DNA from: Dehalococcoidia bacterium
Lineage (GTDB): Bacteria > Chloroflexota > Dehalococcoidia > Lucifugimonadales > Lucifugimonadaceae
DNA length: 61,870 nucleotides
NCBI GenBank assembly: GCA_029940375.1
Contig: JAPYUX010000003.1
Coordinates: forward strand, 1-61,870
Direction of reading: 5' to 3'
This document shows positions 7,942-17,642 of this stretch, piece by piece. The notes below the pieces were generated by a model, which saw nothing but the letters and a program-made list of their open reading frames with translations, was not told where the DNA came from and did not search any database. Position 1 is the stretch's first letter. Every line of letters starts with the position of its first letter. The translations under genes were made by a program, and so were the position numbers.

Positions 7942-10104
7942 ATGTTTAGAAAATTCCAGTTTGGACTTGTATTGGTTGCAATGCTCTCAATGGGTGTAGT
8001 AGCTATGTCTTGTTCAGATGAAGAGGCGGAGGAAGTTACCAACACAACTAATGCTAGTGCTGCTGCTAAAGCTGCACCACCTGCTGCAAAAGCTGCTGCT
8101 AAAGCTGCCGCTCCTGCTGCAAAAGCACCAAAAGTTGTTGAAACTTCTAAAACCACAAAAGCTGCAACTGCGGATGACCAAGCTGCAGGATTAGGAGAAG
8201 GTGATGTATCGTGGCCAAGCTTATCAGATAGTATGCCAAGTTCATTCAGTGAATCTCCTTTATGTGCTGCTCAAGCTGCTGCGGGTACAATACCTGCACT
8301 TGAGGATAGATTACCTGATAATCCACTTGTAATCTCACCTGCCGAGAGTATCGGTGAGTATGGAGGAACATGGTTTAGAGGATTTACAGGACCAGCAGAT
8401 GGACAGAATATGGAAAGACCTATGAAAGACCATTTGCTATTTTTTGGTACTAACATGACAGACGTTCAAGCTAACATTGGTGAAAGCTGGACTTCTAATG
8501 CTGATGCTACAGAATTCACAATAACTCTTAGAAAAGGGTTAAAGTGGTCAGACGGTGATGATTTTAACACCGATGACATTATGTTCTGGGTTGACAACAT
8601 GTTATCAGATGAAGAAATCAACCCTTCTCCGCCTGCATGGGCGAAGTCTGGTGGAGAGCTTCTAAAATTTACAGCTCTTGACAAAGAAACAATTCAAATC
8701 AATTCATTAGAACCCTATGGTCTATTGATAACTTTGATTGCTTCAGTTGTTGTTGCTGGACCTCATACAAGAGGTGACGGAGGAGATGGGCTATATGCAC
8801 CTAGTCATTATCTAAAGCAATTCCATCCTAACTTTATTGATGGTGGAGTAGCTGCTGCTAATGCTGCTGCTGAAGCTGAAGGATATGACAACTGGGCTAA
8901 GTACTTTTTATTCAAGAACCATGCTAATGCAAACCCAGACTCTCCAATGATGACAGCTTGGAAGGTTACTCAACCAATTACTTCAGAACAGTGGGCTTTA
9001 GAGAGAAATTGTTTCTACTACGCTGTTGATACTGATGGTCAACAACTTCCATACATGGATTATGTTGTTCTAGACTTGGCTGAAAACCTAGAAGTTTTGA
9101 ACCTTAAGGCGATTGCTGGTGAATATACAGTACAAGGTCGTCACATAGACTTATCAAAACTTGCTGTTTTCAAAGAAAATTCTGACAAAGGTAACTACAG
9201 AATTCAATTCTGGAGACAACCTGAAAGTGGAATAGCTAACTTATACATTAACGAAGACTGGGGAAGAGGTCCTAATGGTTCGCCTGAATTAGCTTCATTC
9301 TTAACCAATAAGGATTTCCGAGCTGCTTTGTCAATGGGTACTGAAAGAGACGAAATCAACGAAGTATTCTTCCTTGGATTAGGTGAAGTTGGTGGGCTTT
9401 GTGCCGGCTGGGATGATCCTAATAACCCTGGAAAATACATCGGTGAAGATTATGTTCAATTTAATCCAGATGCAGCAAATGCATTATTGGACGCAATGGG
9501 ATTGGACAAAAGAGACTCTGAGGGTATGAGATTAATGCCAAGTGGTGAAAAAATTGTTGTTACACACAGCGTTGCTGTGGCTGCGTTCGAAGACTATGAA
9601 GGAATTGATGGTATGGTCATTGAACAGTGGAGACAAAACCTTGGTGTTGATGGTAAATTAGATGCTCAAGAAAGAAGTCTTTGGTCAGGAAGAATAGACA
9701 CTAATGAAGCTCAGCTTAATAGCTGGGAATCATCCGGTCGAGCTGGAGCTATCATTACACCTAACCATTTAGGTATGGTTGGTGCTGGTGGATTTATTGC
9801 TCGAGTATCAGCTACAGACCATTTAGATGGTATATATGCTGATGGATGGATGGGTGAGTGGCAACGACTTTACGATGAGGCTGTGAGTGATGGATCAAAA
9901 TACGCTCCAAACCTTCAAAGAGTTGTTGAATTAAACTGTGAGAATGTAAACCCAATCACAACAGTGATGAACAAACCTACATACACAGCTATAATAAAAA
10001 AGAACGTTCATAACGTTCCAAATCCACTTCCATTCTCTTACCACGCACAAACTTCAGGAAATGGTTTTCCTGAGACTTGGTGGTTAGAAGGCGGAAATCA
10101 ATAA
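7942..10104 (+). CDS. Peptide-type ABC transporter substrate-binding lipoprotein (SBP family 5)
   Basis: A 720-aa solute-binding lipoprotein. The signal sequence ends in a lipobox with Cys near residue 24 (VVAMSC). It is followed by an Ala/Lys/Pro-rich linker (residues 39-75, with AAAKAA-type repeats) that probably tethers the binding domain. The mature domain begins around SIGEYGGTWFRGF and contains the family-5 signature region FTITLRKGLKWSDGDDF (near residues 191-207). It is larger than the usual ~530 aa, as seen in oligopeptide or glycoside SBP subgroups. A strong GGAGG lies 7 bp before the ATG. The gene looks less AT-rich than its neighbours, fitting high expression. The permeases and ATPases follow downstream of a terminator; the substrate is unknown. 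Confidence 0.9.
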   Translation: MFRKFQFGLVLVAMLSMGVVAMSCSDEEAEEVTNTTNASAAAKAAPPAAKAAAKAAAPAAKAPKVVETSKTTKAATADDQAAGLGEGDVSWPSLSDSMPSSFSESPLCAAQAAAGTIPALEDRLPDNPLVISPAESIGEYGGTWFRGFTGPADGQNMERPMKDHLLFFGTNMTDVQANIGESWTSNADATEFTITLRKGLKWSDGDDFNTDDIMFWVDNMLSDEEINPSPPAWAKSGGELLKFTALDKETIQINSLEPYGLLITLIASVVVAGPHTRGDGGDGLYAPSHYLKQFHPNFIDGGVAAANAAAEAEGYDNWAKYFLFKNHANANPDSPMMTAWKVTQPITSEQWALERNCFYYAVDTDGQQLPYMDYVVLDLAENLEVLNLKAIAGEYTVQGRHIDLSKLAVFKENSDKGNYRIQFWRQPESGIANLYINEDWGRGPNGSPELASFLTNKDFRAALSMGTERDEINEVFFLGLGEVGGLCAGWDDPNNPGKYIGEDYVQFNPDAANALLDAMGLDKRDSEGMRLMPSGEKIVVTHSVAVAAFEDYEGIDGMVIEQWRQNLGVDGKLDAQERSLWSGRIDTNEAQLNSWESSGRAGAIITPNHLGMVGAGGFIARVSATDHLDGIYADGWMGEWQRLYDEAVSDGSKYAPNLQRVVELNCENVNPITTVMNKPTYTAIIKKNVHNVPNPLPFSYHAQTSGNGFPETWWLEGGNQ

Positions 10105-10148
10105 AATAATATAAAACAAAATTATTTTGTAATTTTTGTGAGTATTAT

Positions 10149-10189
10149 ATATAAAAAGGGGACATCCAAAAGATGTCCCCTTTTTATAT
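10149..10189 (+). terminator. Strong intrinsic terminator between binding protein and permease genes
   Basis: A perfect hairpin: the core AAAAAGGGGACATC (10153-10166) pairs with GATGTCCCCTTTTT (10172-10185) around a CAAAA loop, and the stem extends by 4 A/T pairs on each side. The descending arm contains the T run. Placed inside the importer operon, it probably makes the binding protein far more abundant than the membrane parts. Confidence 0.9.
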
Positions 10190-10238
10190 TGAATTTTTTA
10201 TAACTTTACTTCTATAATGTGGTATATATAATTGATAT

Positions 10239-11231
10239 ATGTTAAATTTCCTTATAAGAAGAACTGTATTTATGTTTGTCGCATTATTTGCCGTGACAGT
10301 TATTTCCTTTTTTATTATTAATTTGCCTAAAGGAGATTATGTAACTGCCTATATTGCTCAACTTCAAGCTACTGGAAGTCTCGTAGATGCTGATGAAGCA
10401 TCAAATCTTAGAAAGTTTTATGGCTTAGATAGACCATTGTACATTCAATACCTCAAATGGATAAGCCAGATTGTATTAGAGCAAAATTTAGGTTTTTCTT
10501 TTGAATACAACCAACCTGTTACAGTAGTTATTGCTGAAAGATTATTGTTAACAATTATATTAGCAATAGCGACAATTATTTTCATATGGATTTTTGCTAT
10601 TCCTATAGGAATTATTTCTGCTGTTAAACAATATTCTTTTTGGGATTATCTTTTTACCTTTTTAGGTTTTATAGGATTGGCTATTCCTGATTTTATGATT
10701 GCACTTATAATGATGTATCTTTTCTTTGTTTGGTTTGATTTTAGTCCAGGGGGTTTGTTTTCCCCAGAGTTTTCTCAGGCTGCTTGGTCTTATGCAAGAG
10801 TAATGGATCTAATCGAACATATGTGGATCCCAATTGTTGTATTAGGTACTGCAGGTACAGCACAATTGATTCGAATAACTAGAGCTAATTTATTGGATGA
10901 ATTAGCTAAACCATATGTAGTAACTGCTAGAGCTAAAGGACTTTCTGAGTGGAAAGTAATAGCTAAATACCCTGTTAGAATAGCATTAAATCCCGCTATT
11001 AGTTTAACTGCATATATTTTACCTTTTTTAATTTCAGGAAGTGTTATAGTGGGGGTAGTTTTGTCTTTACCTACGGTAGGTCCTATGTTGGTTAAAGCAC
11101 TTGTTGCTCAAGATATGTATTTGGCAGGTGGAATTATTTTACTTGTAGGATTTATGACAGTTATTGGAACGTTTATTTCTGATTTATTGCTACTTTGGAT
11201 TGATCCAAGAATTAGATTTGAAGGATCATAA
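10239..11231 (+). CDS. Peptide ABC transporter permease, DppB/OppB type
   Basis: A 330-aa inner-membrane subunit. The N-terminal motif MLNFLIRRTVFMF with a following transmembrane segment, and the extracytoplasmic LRKFYGLDRPLYIQYLKW, are typical of DppB. Six or so transmembrane segments are visible. The coupling-helix region LLDELAKPYVVTARAKGLSEWKV is cut short here to ARAKGLSEWKV, which contacts the ATPases. The gene has no obvious Shine-Dalgarno, lies 49 bp after the terminator, and is followed 7 bp later by the second permease. Confidence 0.92.
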   Translation: MLNFLIRRTVFMFVALFAVTVISFFIINLPKGDYVTAYIAQLQATGSLVDADEASNLRKFYGLDRPLYIQYLKWISQIVLEQNLGFSFEYNQPVTVVIAERLLLTIILAIATIIFIWIFAIPIGIISAVKQYSFWDYLFTFLGFIGLAIPDFMIALIMMYLFFVWFDFSPGGLFSPEFSQAAWSYARVMDLIEHMWIPIVVLGTAGTAQLIRITRANLLDELAKPYVVTARAKGLSEWKVIAKYPVRIALNPAISLTAYILPFLISGSVIVGVVLSLPTVGPMLVKALVAQDMYLAGGIILLVGFMTVIGTFISDLLLLWIDPRIRFEGS

Positions 11232-11238
11232 AATTATA

Positions 11239-12405
11239 ATGAATTATTTATCAAAAATAAAAAATAAATTTTTTAGTGACAAAATACCAGAAGAAATAAT
11301 CGTTCAAGAAGATGAATCTATACAAATTGCCACACAAAGGCAGTTGATATGGCGAAGGTTTAAAAGACACAGATTAGGATTTGCATCTTCTATAGTAGTA
11401 ATTTTATTTTATGTTGTAGTACTTTTTGCAGATTTTTTGGCTACTTCAGTTCCTGTACATTACGGGGCAGCGAGAGGTTTTATGCCCCCTCAGCCAATTA
11501 AATTTTTTCAGGAAGGTGATTTTTTGAGTGTGTGCCACGTTATTGGTGAAAGAAACCTGGAATCATTTCGTATGGAGCATACTGCTGATTGTAATAATAG
11601 AGAGCCCTTACAATTATTTGGAAAAGGGTATGAATACAAATTGTGGGGACTATTTAAAACTGACAGACACCTTTTTGCAATGAAAAACCCAGATGCGAAT
11701 GTAGATGAGTGGATCCACCTTATGGGAACCGATAAACAAGGAAGAGATGTGTTTTCAAGAGTTATGCACGGAACTAGAGTATCTTTAACAATAGGAATAA
11801 TTGGAGTTGGATTAAGTATTGTTTTTGGTATATTTATTGGATCTATTTCGGGATACTATGGAGGACTTATTGATTCATTATTGCAAAGATTTATCGAAAT
11901 AATTCGCTCAGTTCCTACGATCCCACTCTATATGGGTTTTTCAGCTGCTTTTCCTGCAGATTGGACAATTAATCAGGTTTACTTTATGATTACAGTTATT
12001 ATTTCATTATTTGCATGGACAGATTTGGCAAGGGTTATTAGAGGAAGGTTTTTATCTTTAAGAGATGAGGACTTTGTTGTTGCTGCAAGATTAAATGGAG
12101 CAAGTACTATGAGAATTGTTTTTGTTCATATGTTACCTTCATTTTATAGTCATATTATTGCTCAAGCATCCCTAGCTTTACCTTTAATGATAGTTACAGA
12201 GACTTCTCTTAGTTATTTAGGTTTAGGTTTAAGGCCGCCGGCAATAAGTTATGGTGTACTTTTAAAAGATGCTCAAAATGTGCAAGCAGTTGCACATAGT
12301 CCATGGTTATTCTTACCAGCAATTTTCGTAATCGTGGTTATTTTAGCTTTAAACTTTATGGGAGATGGTATTAGAGATGCCGCTGATCCCTACCAAGAGG
12401 TATAA
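11239..12405 (+). CDS. Peptide ABC transporter permease, DppC/OppC type
   Basis: A 388-aa second permease. The N-terminal cytoplasmic segment RQLIWRRFKRHRLGF precedes transmembrane helix 1, a DppC hallmark. A long periplasmic insert (residues about 75-160) carries two Cys residues. The core has MGTDKQGRDVFSRVMHGTR and the coupling segment VVAARLNGASTMRI. The ATG at 11239 is preferred over an upstream in-frame start that would overlap the previous gene by 68 bp. It is followed 3 bp later by the first ATPase gene. Confidence 0.92.
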   Translation: MNYLSKIKNKFFSDKIPEEIIVQEDESIQIATQRQLIWRRFKRHRLGFASSIVVILFYVVVLFADFLATSVPVHYGAARGFMPPQPIKFFQEGDFLSVCHVIGERNLESFRMEHTADCNNREPLQLFGKGYEYKLWGLFKTDRHLFAMKNPDANVDEWIHLMGTDKQGRDVFSRVMHGTRVSLTIGIIGVGLSIVFGIFIGSISGYYGGLIDSLLQRFIEIIRSVPTIPLYMGFSAAFPADWTINQVYFMITVIISLFAWTDLARVIRGRFLSLRDEDFVVAARLNGASTMRIVFVHMLPSFYSHIIAQASLALPLMIVTETSLSYLGLGLRPPAISYGVLLKDAQNVQAVAHSPWLFLPAIFVIVVILALNFMGDGIRDAADPYQEV

Positions 12406-12408
12406 AAT

Positions 12409-13428
12409 ATGACAACTAAAAACAAATTAGAAAAAAAATCCATACTAGAAGTAAGAGGCTTGAAGACTTATTTTTATACAACAGATGGTACGGTTAAAGC
12501 TGTAGATGGAGTTGATTTGGATGTATTCCCAAAAAAAACTTTGGGAATCGTAGGAGAAAGTGGGTGCGGTAAAAGTATAACTACTAAATCTATTTTAAGA
12601 TTGATTGATTATCCAGGTAGAACAATTGAAGGTGAAGTTAATCTCAAAGGAGATACTTTGAAAGATTCAGTGGATTTATTAAAATTAAAACAAAATGGTA
12701 CTGAATTACGACAGATTAGAGGTGGCAGAATTTCTATGATATTTCAGGAACCAATGACTTCCTTCAGTCCAATACATACTATTGGGAATCAAATAATTGA
12801 AGCAATCAGGTTGCATTCCAAATTAGGCAAATCTGAAGCATTAGAATTTGCAGAAGATTGGCTGATCCGAGTTGGAATGTCAAATCCCAGCCAAAGACTT
12901 AAGCAATATGCTTTTGAACTTAGTGGAGGTCAAAGACAGAGAGCCATGATAGCTATGGCTTTATGTACGAACCCAGATATATTAATTGCCGATGAACCTA
13001 CAACAGCTTTGGATGTTACAACACAAGCTCAAGTTCTAGATTTATTAAAAGAAATGCAAGAGAAAAATGGCATGTCTATAATAATGATTACTCATGATTT
13101 GGGGGTAATTGCGGAATTAGCTGATGATGTTTCTGTTATGTATTTAGGTAAAGTCGTGGAAAGTGGTACTATCCGTCAGGTATTTAAAAATCCTAAACAT
13201 CCTTATACGCAAGCTCTCTTAAGTTCTATTCCTTCTTTGGCTACAGGACATAGAGAGAGGCTGCCTATTCTTACAGGTACAATTCCTCATCCACAGGCTA
13301 GGCCTGCGGGATGTCCATTCAATCCTAGATGTAAAGATTTTATAGAAGGAACATGTGAAGTGAGCTTCCCTAATCAAGAAATAATAGAAGAGGGACATTT
13401 AGTTAATTGTCATCTTTATAATAAGTAG
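12409..13428 (+). CDS. Peptide ABC transporter ATPase, DppD/OppD type
   Basis: A 339-aa nucleotide-binding subunit. Walker A is GESGCGKS (about residues 49-56), the Q-loop is MIFQEPMTSFSP, the signature is LSGGQRQR and Walker B is ILIADEPTTALD. The C-terminal oligopeptide-transporter extension has the Cys-rich CPFNPRC and later Cys residues that bind an Fe-S cluster or metal in some family members. It energises peptide import together with the next gene, which begins 6 bp downstream. Confidence 0.94.
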   Translation: MTTKNKLEKKSILEVRGLKTYFYTTDGTVKAVDGVDLDVFPKKTLGIVGESGCGKSITTKSILRLIDYPGRTIEGEVNLKGDTLKDSVDLLKLKQNGTELRQIRGGRISMIFQEPMTSFSPIHTIGNQIIEAIRLHSKLGKSEALEFAEDWLIRVGMSNPSQRLKQYAFELSGGQRQRAMIAMALCTNPDILIADEPTTALDVTTQAQVLDLLKEMQEKNGMSIIMITHDLGVIAELADDVSVMYLGKVVESGTIRQVFKNPKHPYTQALLSSIPSLATGHRERLPILTGTIPHPQARPAGCPFNPRCKDFIEGTCEVSFPNQEIIEEGHLVNCHLYNK

Positions 13429-13434
13429 GTATTT

Positions 13435-14457
13435 ATGTCAGCAACAAAAACACAAAATGAAAATATAGTAGAAGTAAAAAATTTAAAAAAATATTTTCCT
13501 CTAACACAAGGTATATTTCAAAAAGTCGTAGGACATATTAAGGCTGTTGACGACGTTTCTTTTGTAATTCCTAGAGGAAAAACAGTTGGACTTGTAGGAG
13601 AATCAGGATGTGGTAAAACTACTATTTCTAAGTGTATTTTAAGAGCTATTGATCCAACCTCTGGTGAAATTAATCTGAATACAGAACAAGGAAGTAAGAA
13701 TATTGCAGATATGCGAGAAAAGGAACTAAGGCCTTTAAGAAAAGAAATGCAATTGATTTTTCAAGATCCTTTTTCTTCATTAAATCCTCGCATGAACCTT
13801 TTTGATATTGTTAGTGAACCTTTGTTATTAAATGGTGTAAAAAGCAGAGTCGAGAGACAGGATAGAGTAGAGGAACTTTTGTCAAAAGTTGGGCTTAGGC
13901 CGGAATATATGGTACGTTTTCCACATGCATTTAGTGGCGGCCAAAGACAAAGAATTGGAATTGCTCGAGCATTAGCTTTAAATCCTTCTCTAATTGTTTG
14001 CGATGAACCTGTTTCTGGATTAGATGTTTCAGTACAGGCTCAAGTTATAAACCTATTGATGGATTTACAAGATGAATTAGGATTATCATACCTGTTTGTG
14101 TCTCATGATTTAAGTATTGTTCGACAAATAAGTGATAGTATTCAGGTGATGTATTTAGGCAGATTAGTTGAAAATGGAACTCCTGAAGAAATCTTTTCAT
14201 CTCCGAAACATCCTTATACAGAAGCTCTAATTTCAGCCGTTCCACAAGCAGATCCAGATATGCCAAAAAATCATCAAACCTTAATAGGAGAAATTCCAAA
14301 TCCTTCTAATCCACCAAATGGGTGTTATTTCCATCCACGATGTGCCTATGCAACAGATGAATGTAAAAAAACCAATCCTGCTTTAACTGTTGATAAATCA
14401 GGGAGATCTTTTAGTTGTCATAATGCAAAAGATATAAAACTTACTGGTCTTATTTGA
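13435..14457 (+). CDS. Peptide ABC transporter ATPase, DppF/OppF type
   Basis: A 340-aa nucleotide-binding subunit. Walker A is GESGCGKTT, the Q-loop is [14 protein letters not shown] (a DppF hallmark), the signature is [10 protein letters not shown] and Walker B is [12 protein letters not shown]. The C-terminal extension contains [11 protein letters not shown] with the family cysteines. It is the last structural gene of the importer; the lipoprotein gene that follows starts 5 bp after its stop, so it may be co-transcribed. Confidence 0.94.
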   Translation: MSATKTQNENIVEVKNLKKYFPLTQGIFQKVVGHIKAVDDVSFVIPRGKTVGLVGESGCGKTTISKCILRAIDPTSGEINLNTEQGSKNIADMREKELRPLRKEMQLIFQDPFSSLNPRMNLFDIVSEPLLLNGVKSRVERQDRVEELLSKVGLRPEYMVRFPHAFSGGQRQRIGIARALALNPSLIVCDEPVSGLDVSVQAQVINLLMDLQDELGLSYLFVSHDLSIVRQISDSIQVMYLGRLVENGTPEEIFSSPKHPYTEALISAVPQADPDMPKNHQTLIGEIPNPSNPPNGCYFHPRCAYATDECKKTNPALTVDKSGRSFSCHNAKDIKLTGLI

Positions 14458-14462
14458 TAACT

Positions 14463-15020
14463 ATGTATTTTAAAATTACCTTTTTCATTTTTAGCCTCTT
14501 TCTCATTCTTCTTTCTTGTTCATTTGATGAAAAAGAAGATTATTCACAATTAGAAGAATGGCGAGCTGAATTAAGAACAGAAATGATTCAATCAAGAAGA
14601 GATTTAATGTCTACATCTGACTTAAATATAAAATCGGAAATTTTTATAAATGAACACATAAAATTTTATAATTGGTTAAAATCAAAGATTTCTCCTGAGT
14701 ATATAGATCCAACTTGTGACGATCAGATACTTAAAAAACACCTTATACCTCAATTAGAATCTGTAAAATTGCTCATATCTTTTAGTGACCCCAAGGATGA
14801 TTTTTTTGAAATATACCCACTGCCTCCCGAAATATTACATATTTTAGGTCCTAGCGATACCAAAGGCATAGAAAATGATGTAATTGAATTGATCGATAAA
14901 GAGAATCTAAATTGGTCAGTCAGTTATTCAAGAGCACCGTTGAAATTAATAAAAAAAGACGTATGGTATATAATACCTACCAAAATAACGGAATCAGTAT
15001 ATAAGGGATGTAAATTATGA
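14463..15020 (+). CDS. Hypothetical lipoprotein
   Basis: About 185 residues. A hydrophobic signal ends in a lipobox with Cys near residue 19 (ILLSC), followed by an acidic linker (SFDEKEDYS). The mature part is charged and mostly helical, with no motif I recognise. ATG 14463 is chosen, although an in-frame TTG at 14454 overlapping the DppF stop could be used through coupling. It overlaps the amidohydrolase downstream (ATGA), so it sits in one unit with the importer and that enzyme; an accessory binding or anchoring role is only a guess. Confidence 0.7.
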   Translation: MYFKITFFIFSLFLILLSCSFDEKEDYSQLEEWRAELRTEMIQSRRDLMSTSDLNIKSEIFINEHIKFYNWLKSKISPEYIDPTCDDQILKKHLIPQLESVKLLISFSDPKDDFFEIYPLPPEILHILGPSDTKGIENDVIELIDKENLNWSVSYSRAPLKLIKKDVWYIIPTKITESVYKGCKL

Positions 15021-16261
15021 CGTCAAAAGTTTTTTATACAAATAGGTACATTGATACACAAAAAGGAAAAGTTGTAGAACTTGATAGCGCTATTTTAACT
15101 GAAGATGAAGTTATTGTAGCCATTGATACAAAAGATGCTATTTCAAGCCATCCTGATTATAATAATGCAGAAAAAATTACCCTAAAAGGAACTGTTCTCC
15201 CTGGATTGGTTGATAGTCATGTTCATCTTATAGGATTAGGAACAGGTATTGCTGGGGATGACCTAGTTAAATTAGATGATAATTTGTTAGCCATAAATGG
15301 AGCACAAAATGCAAGAAAACATTTAGATTCTGGAGTTACAACTATTAGAGATTGTGGAGCTAAAAATCAAACAACATACATGATTAAAAAAGCCAAAGAA
15401 ATGGGCTTGATAAATACACCAGATTTAATAATAGCGGGGAGACCAATAACTATTATTGGTGGACATTTGAACTGGTTTGGAGAAGTTGCAACGGGAGTTA
15501 AAGAATGTGTAGCATCTGTAAGAAGATTAGTAATGGATGGAAGTGATTTTATCAAAATCACAGCTACAGGAGGAAGTACAGGGACATCAAGAGTAGATGT
15601 AAGATCATTTAATATTGAAGAAATGACTGCAATAGTAGATGAAGCTCATAAGTTTGGTATTCACATCGCTGCTCACTGCGTAAATATAGATGGAATCAAA
15701 ACGGCAGTTGATGCAGGAGTAGATACAATAATTCATGGAAAGTTTATGAATGCTAGTGGGGATTTAGAATTTGATGAAGATCTAGCAAAAAAAATGTCAG
15801 ACAACGGTATTTTTATAAATGCTACTTTGCATCAAGGAAGAGAGAGAATTTGGCAACTTAAAGAACTTGCCAAAAATAAAAAGTTGTCAAGTATAGAAAA
15901 CACTGAAATTCACGCTTTTGAGAAAAACTGGGATGATTCAAAAAAAATGTGGAATAAAATTATTGATTCAGGTATTCAATTAGTTGCAGGATCAGATGCT
16001 TCTTGGCAACATTATAAATTGGGAGGCACTAGCTTTCAAGATGAAATTCATGCGCATGTTTCTATAGGAATGACTCCAATGGAAGCAATCCAATCAGGAA
16101 CAATATATGCTGCTAAATCTTGTTGGGTGGATGAGAAAGTAGGATCTTTAGAACCTGGTAAGATAGCAAATATTATTGCTGTAGATGGTAACCCCGAAAA
16201 AAACATTGAAGATTTACGAAATATCAATTCCATTATTTATAGAGGCTATATTCATAAATAA
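15017..16261 (+). CDS. Amidohydrolase family protein (imidazolonepropionase/Xaa-Pro dipeptidase-like)
   Basis: A 414-aa metal-dependent hydrolase of the amidohydrolase superfamily. The first metal motif is VDSHVHLIG (about residues 67-75). Later elements are the carboxylated-Lys region FIKITATGG, HIAAHCVNID with the strand-5 His, DTIIHGKFM with the strand-6 His, and the strand-8 Asp in VAGSDASW. The C-terminal end IANIIAVDGNP is typical of the subgroup that cleaves Xaa-Pro or Arg/Lys dipeptides or related amides. It has no signal peptide. It starts inside the stop of the lipoprotein gene, linking it to the peptide importer, so imported peptides or amides are plausible substrates. Confidence 0.85.
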   Translation: MTSKVFYTNRYIDTQKGKVVELDSAILTEDEVIVAIDTKDAISSHPDYNNAEKITLKGTVLPGLVDSHVHLIGLGTGIAGDDLVKLDDNLLAINGAQNARKHLDSGVTTIRDCGAKNQTTYMIKKAKEMGLINTPDLIIAGRPITIIGGHLNWFGEVATGVKECVASVRRLVMDGSDFIKITATGGSTGTSRVDVRSFNIEEMTAIVDEAHKFGIHIAAHCVNIDGIKTAVDAGVDTIIHGKFMNASGDLEFDEDLAKKMSDNGIFINATLHQGRERIWQLKELAKNKKLSSIENTEIHAFEKNWDDSKKMWNKIIDSGIQLVAGSDASWQHYKLGGTSFQDEIHAHVSIGMTPMEAIQSGTIYAAKSCWVDEKVGSLEPGKIANIIAVDGNPEKNIEDLRNINSIIYRGYIHK

Positions 16262-16266
16262 AATTA

Positions 16267-17595
16267 CTATCTAACTAGACGCCTGAATGGTTCTGTTAAT
16301 ATAGGTGCTTCCAAGAAATCTTCAAAGTTTGAATTCATAGCTTTTTCAATCACTTTTAATGTTTTCTCAATAGCATTTGCAGTAATAGTAATGTCCTCTT
16401 TGTTATGTGACATATTAGGATGGAAAACAGTAGTCATATGTATTCCTTGTTTAGCCATTTCTTGAACAAATAAAGTCTTTGCAAATGGAATCAATTCATT
16501 ATCTACATTGAATTGAATTACTGGGCATGAATTTATTCCAGCCATTTCAACATCAACATTAGAATTAGAACAAATTTCTGAAATTTTTGATTTTAATTCC
16601 TTACCGTAATCATCAAACCATTTTTCAGAATTATTTTTTAGTAAATATTCAATTGTAGCCTTTGATGCTGCTAAACCTATAGTGTCAGTCCAATATGTAC
16701 TTGAGACAAACATTCTATCAGCAGGTTCCATTGCTTCATAAGATCCTACAACTGCACCCATTGGATATCCATTAGACATTGCCTTAGCAAAAACACTCAT
16801 GTCTGGAGTTACTCCAAGTCTTTTTTGAGCTCCCCCCACAGACATGCGCCAACCAGAACTCACTTCGTCGAAAATAAACAAAGAACCATTTTTATTGGTC
16901 ATTGATTTTACTTCTTCTAGATACCCTGTTACAGAATAATCAGATCTCATTGGCTCCATCATCACAGCTGCAACTTCATCTCCATGTTCATCAAGAAGGC
17001 TTTTAAGTTGATTTAGATCTCCATAAGTAAAAGGAATAGCTGTACCTTTTAAAACTTTCGGAACACCTATGGGTTCAATACCTGCAAAAGGAAATCTCCC
17101 ATCTTCAGGATTTACTAGATAATTAGCTGATTGATACCAATCGTGCCACCCATGATATCCACTGAAAAGTATTTTATCTCTTCCTGTAGTTCCCCTAGCA
17201 ATTCTTACAGCTACCGCACAAGCGTCTCCACCACCTTTTGCATAGCGAACCATTTCGGCACTAGGAATTTCATTTATAAGAATTTCTGCCAGTTCTATTT
17301 CTAATGAATGATTAATAGTATGGATACTTCCTTTATCAATTTGATTTTTAACAGCATTATTAACATAACTGTGCGAATGTCCTAAAATTATTGCAGAAAC
17401 ACAATTCATCCAATCTAGATATCTATTCCCGTCTACATCTACAAAATAGCCTCCTTTCGAACTTTCTGCATAAAGAGGATTAAAGCCATGTGCAAATTGA
17501 CTAGATCTTTTACTAATCAATTGAGTTTTACCTGGGATAATTTTCTCTGCTTGTTTGTATAGATCTAGTGATTTTTGTATGCTATGTTTTTTCAT
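16267..17595 (-). CDS. Class-III PLP aminotransferase (glutamate-1-semialdehyde aminomutase-like)
   Basis: A 442-aa fold-type I PLP enzyme. The cofactor-binding Asp is in FIFDEVSSGWR, and the catalytic Lys is in VFAKAMSNGYPMGAVVG. The phosphate-binding GGGDACAVAVR replaces the usual SGTEA-type motif, suggesting a subgroup distinct from true HemL. Sequence order resembles GSA aminomutase-like aminotransferases, but a role in haem synthesis is not implied. The start at ATG 17595 is chosen because longer frames run into the divergent dehydrogenase gene. Only 47 bp separate it from that gene, implying a shared promoter region. Confidence 0.85.
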   Translation of the reverse strand: MKKHSIQKSLDLYKQAEKIIPGKTQLISKRSSQFAHGFNPLYAESSKGGYFVDVDGNRYLDWMNCVSAIILGHSHSYVNNAVKNQIDKGSIHTINHSLEIELAEILINEIPSAEMVRYAKGGGDACAVAVRIARGTTGRDKILFSGYHGWHDWYQSANYLVNPEDGRFPFAGIEPIGVPKVLKGTAIPFTYGDLNQLKSLLDEHGDEVAAVMMEPMRSDYSVTGYLEEVKSMTNKNGSLFIFDEVSSGWRMSVGGAQKRLGVTPDMSVFAKAMSNGYPMGAVVGSYEAMEPADRMFVSSTYWTDTIGLAASKATIEYLLKNNSEKWFDDYGKELKSKISEICSNSNVDVEMAGINSCPVIQFNVDNELIPFAKTLFVQEMAKQGIHMTTVFHPNMSHNKEDITITANAIEKTLKVIEKAMNSNFEDFLEAPILTEPFRRLVR

Positions 17596-17642
17596 ATAAA
17601 TTTCTTTTTTTACAATATTAATATTTAAGGTAAGGTTCAAAT

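Noticed and set aside
7878-8156. Minus-strand 92-aa Ala-rich open frame over the binding-protein start
   Set aside because: It is the mirror of the Ala/Lys linker of the binding-protein gene, has no ribosome binding site, and overlaps the well-supported coding strand.
16267-17595. HemL (glutamate-1-semialdehyde aminomutase) assignment
   Set aside because: The phosphate-binding loop differs (GGGDACAV), and no haem genes are nearby; kept as class-III aminotransferase.
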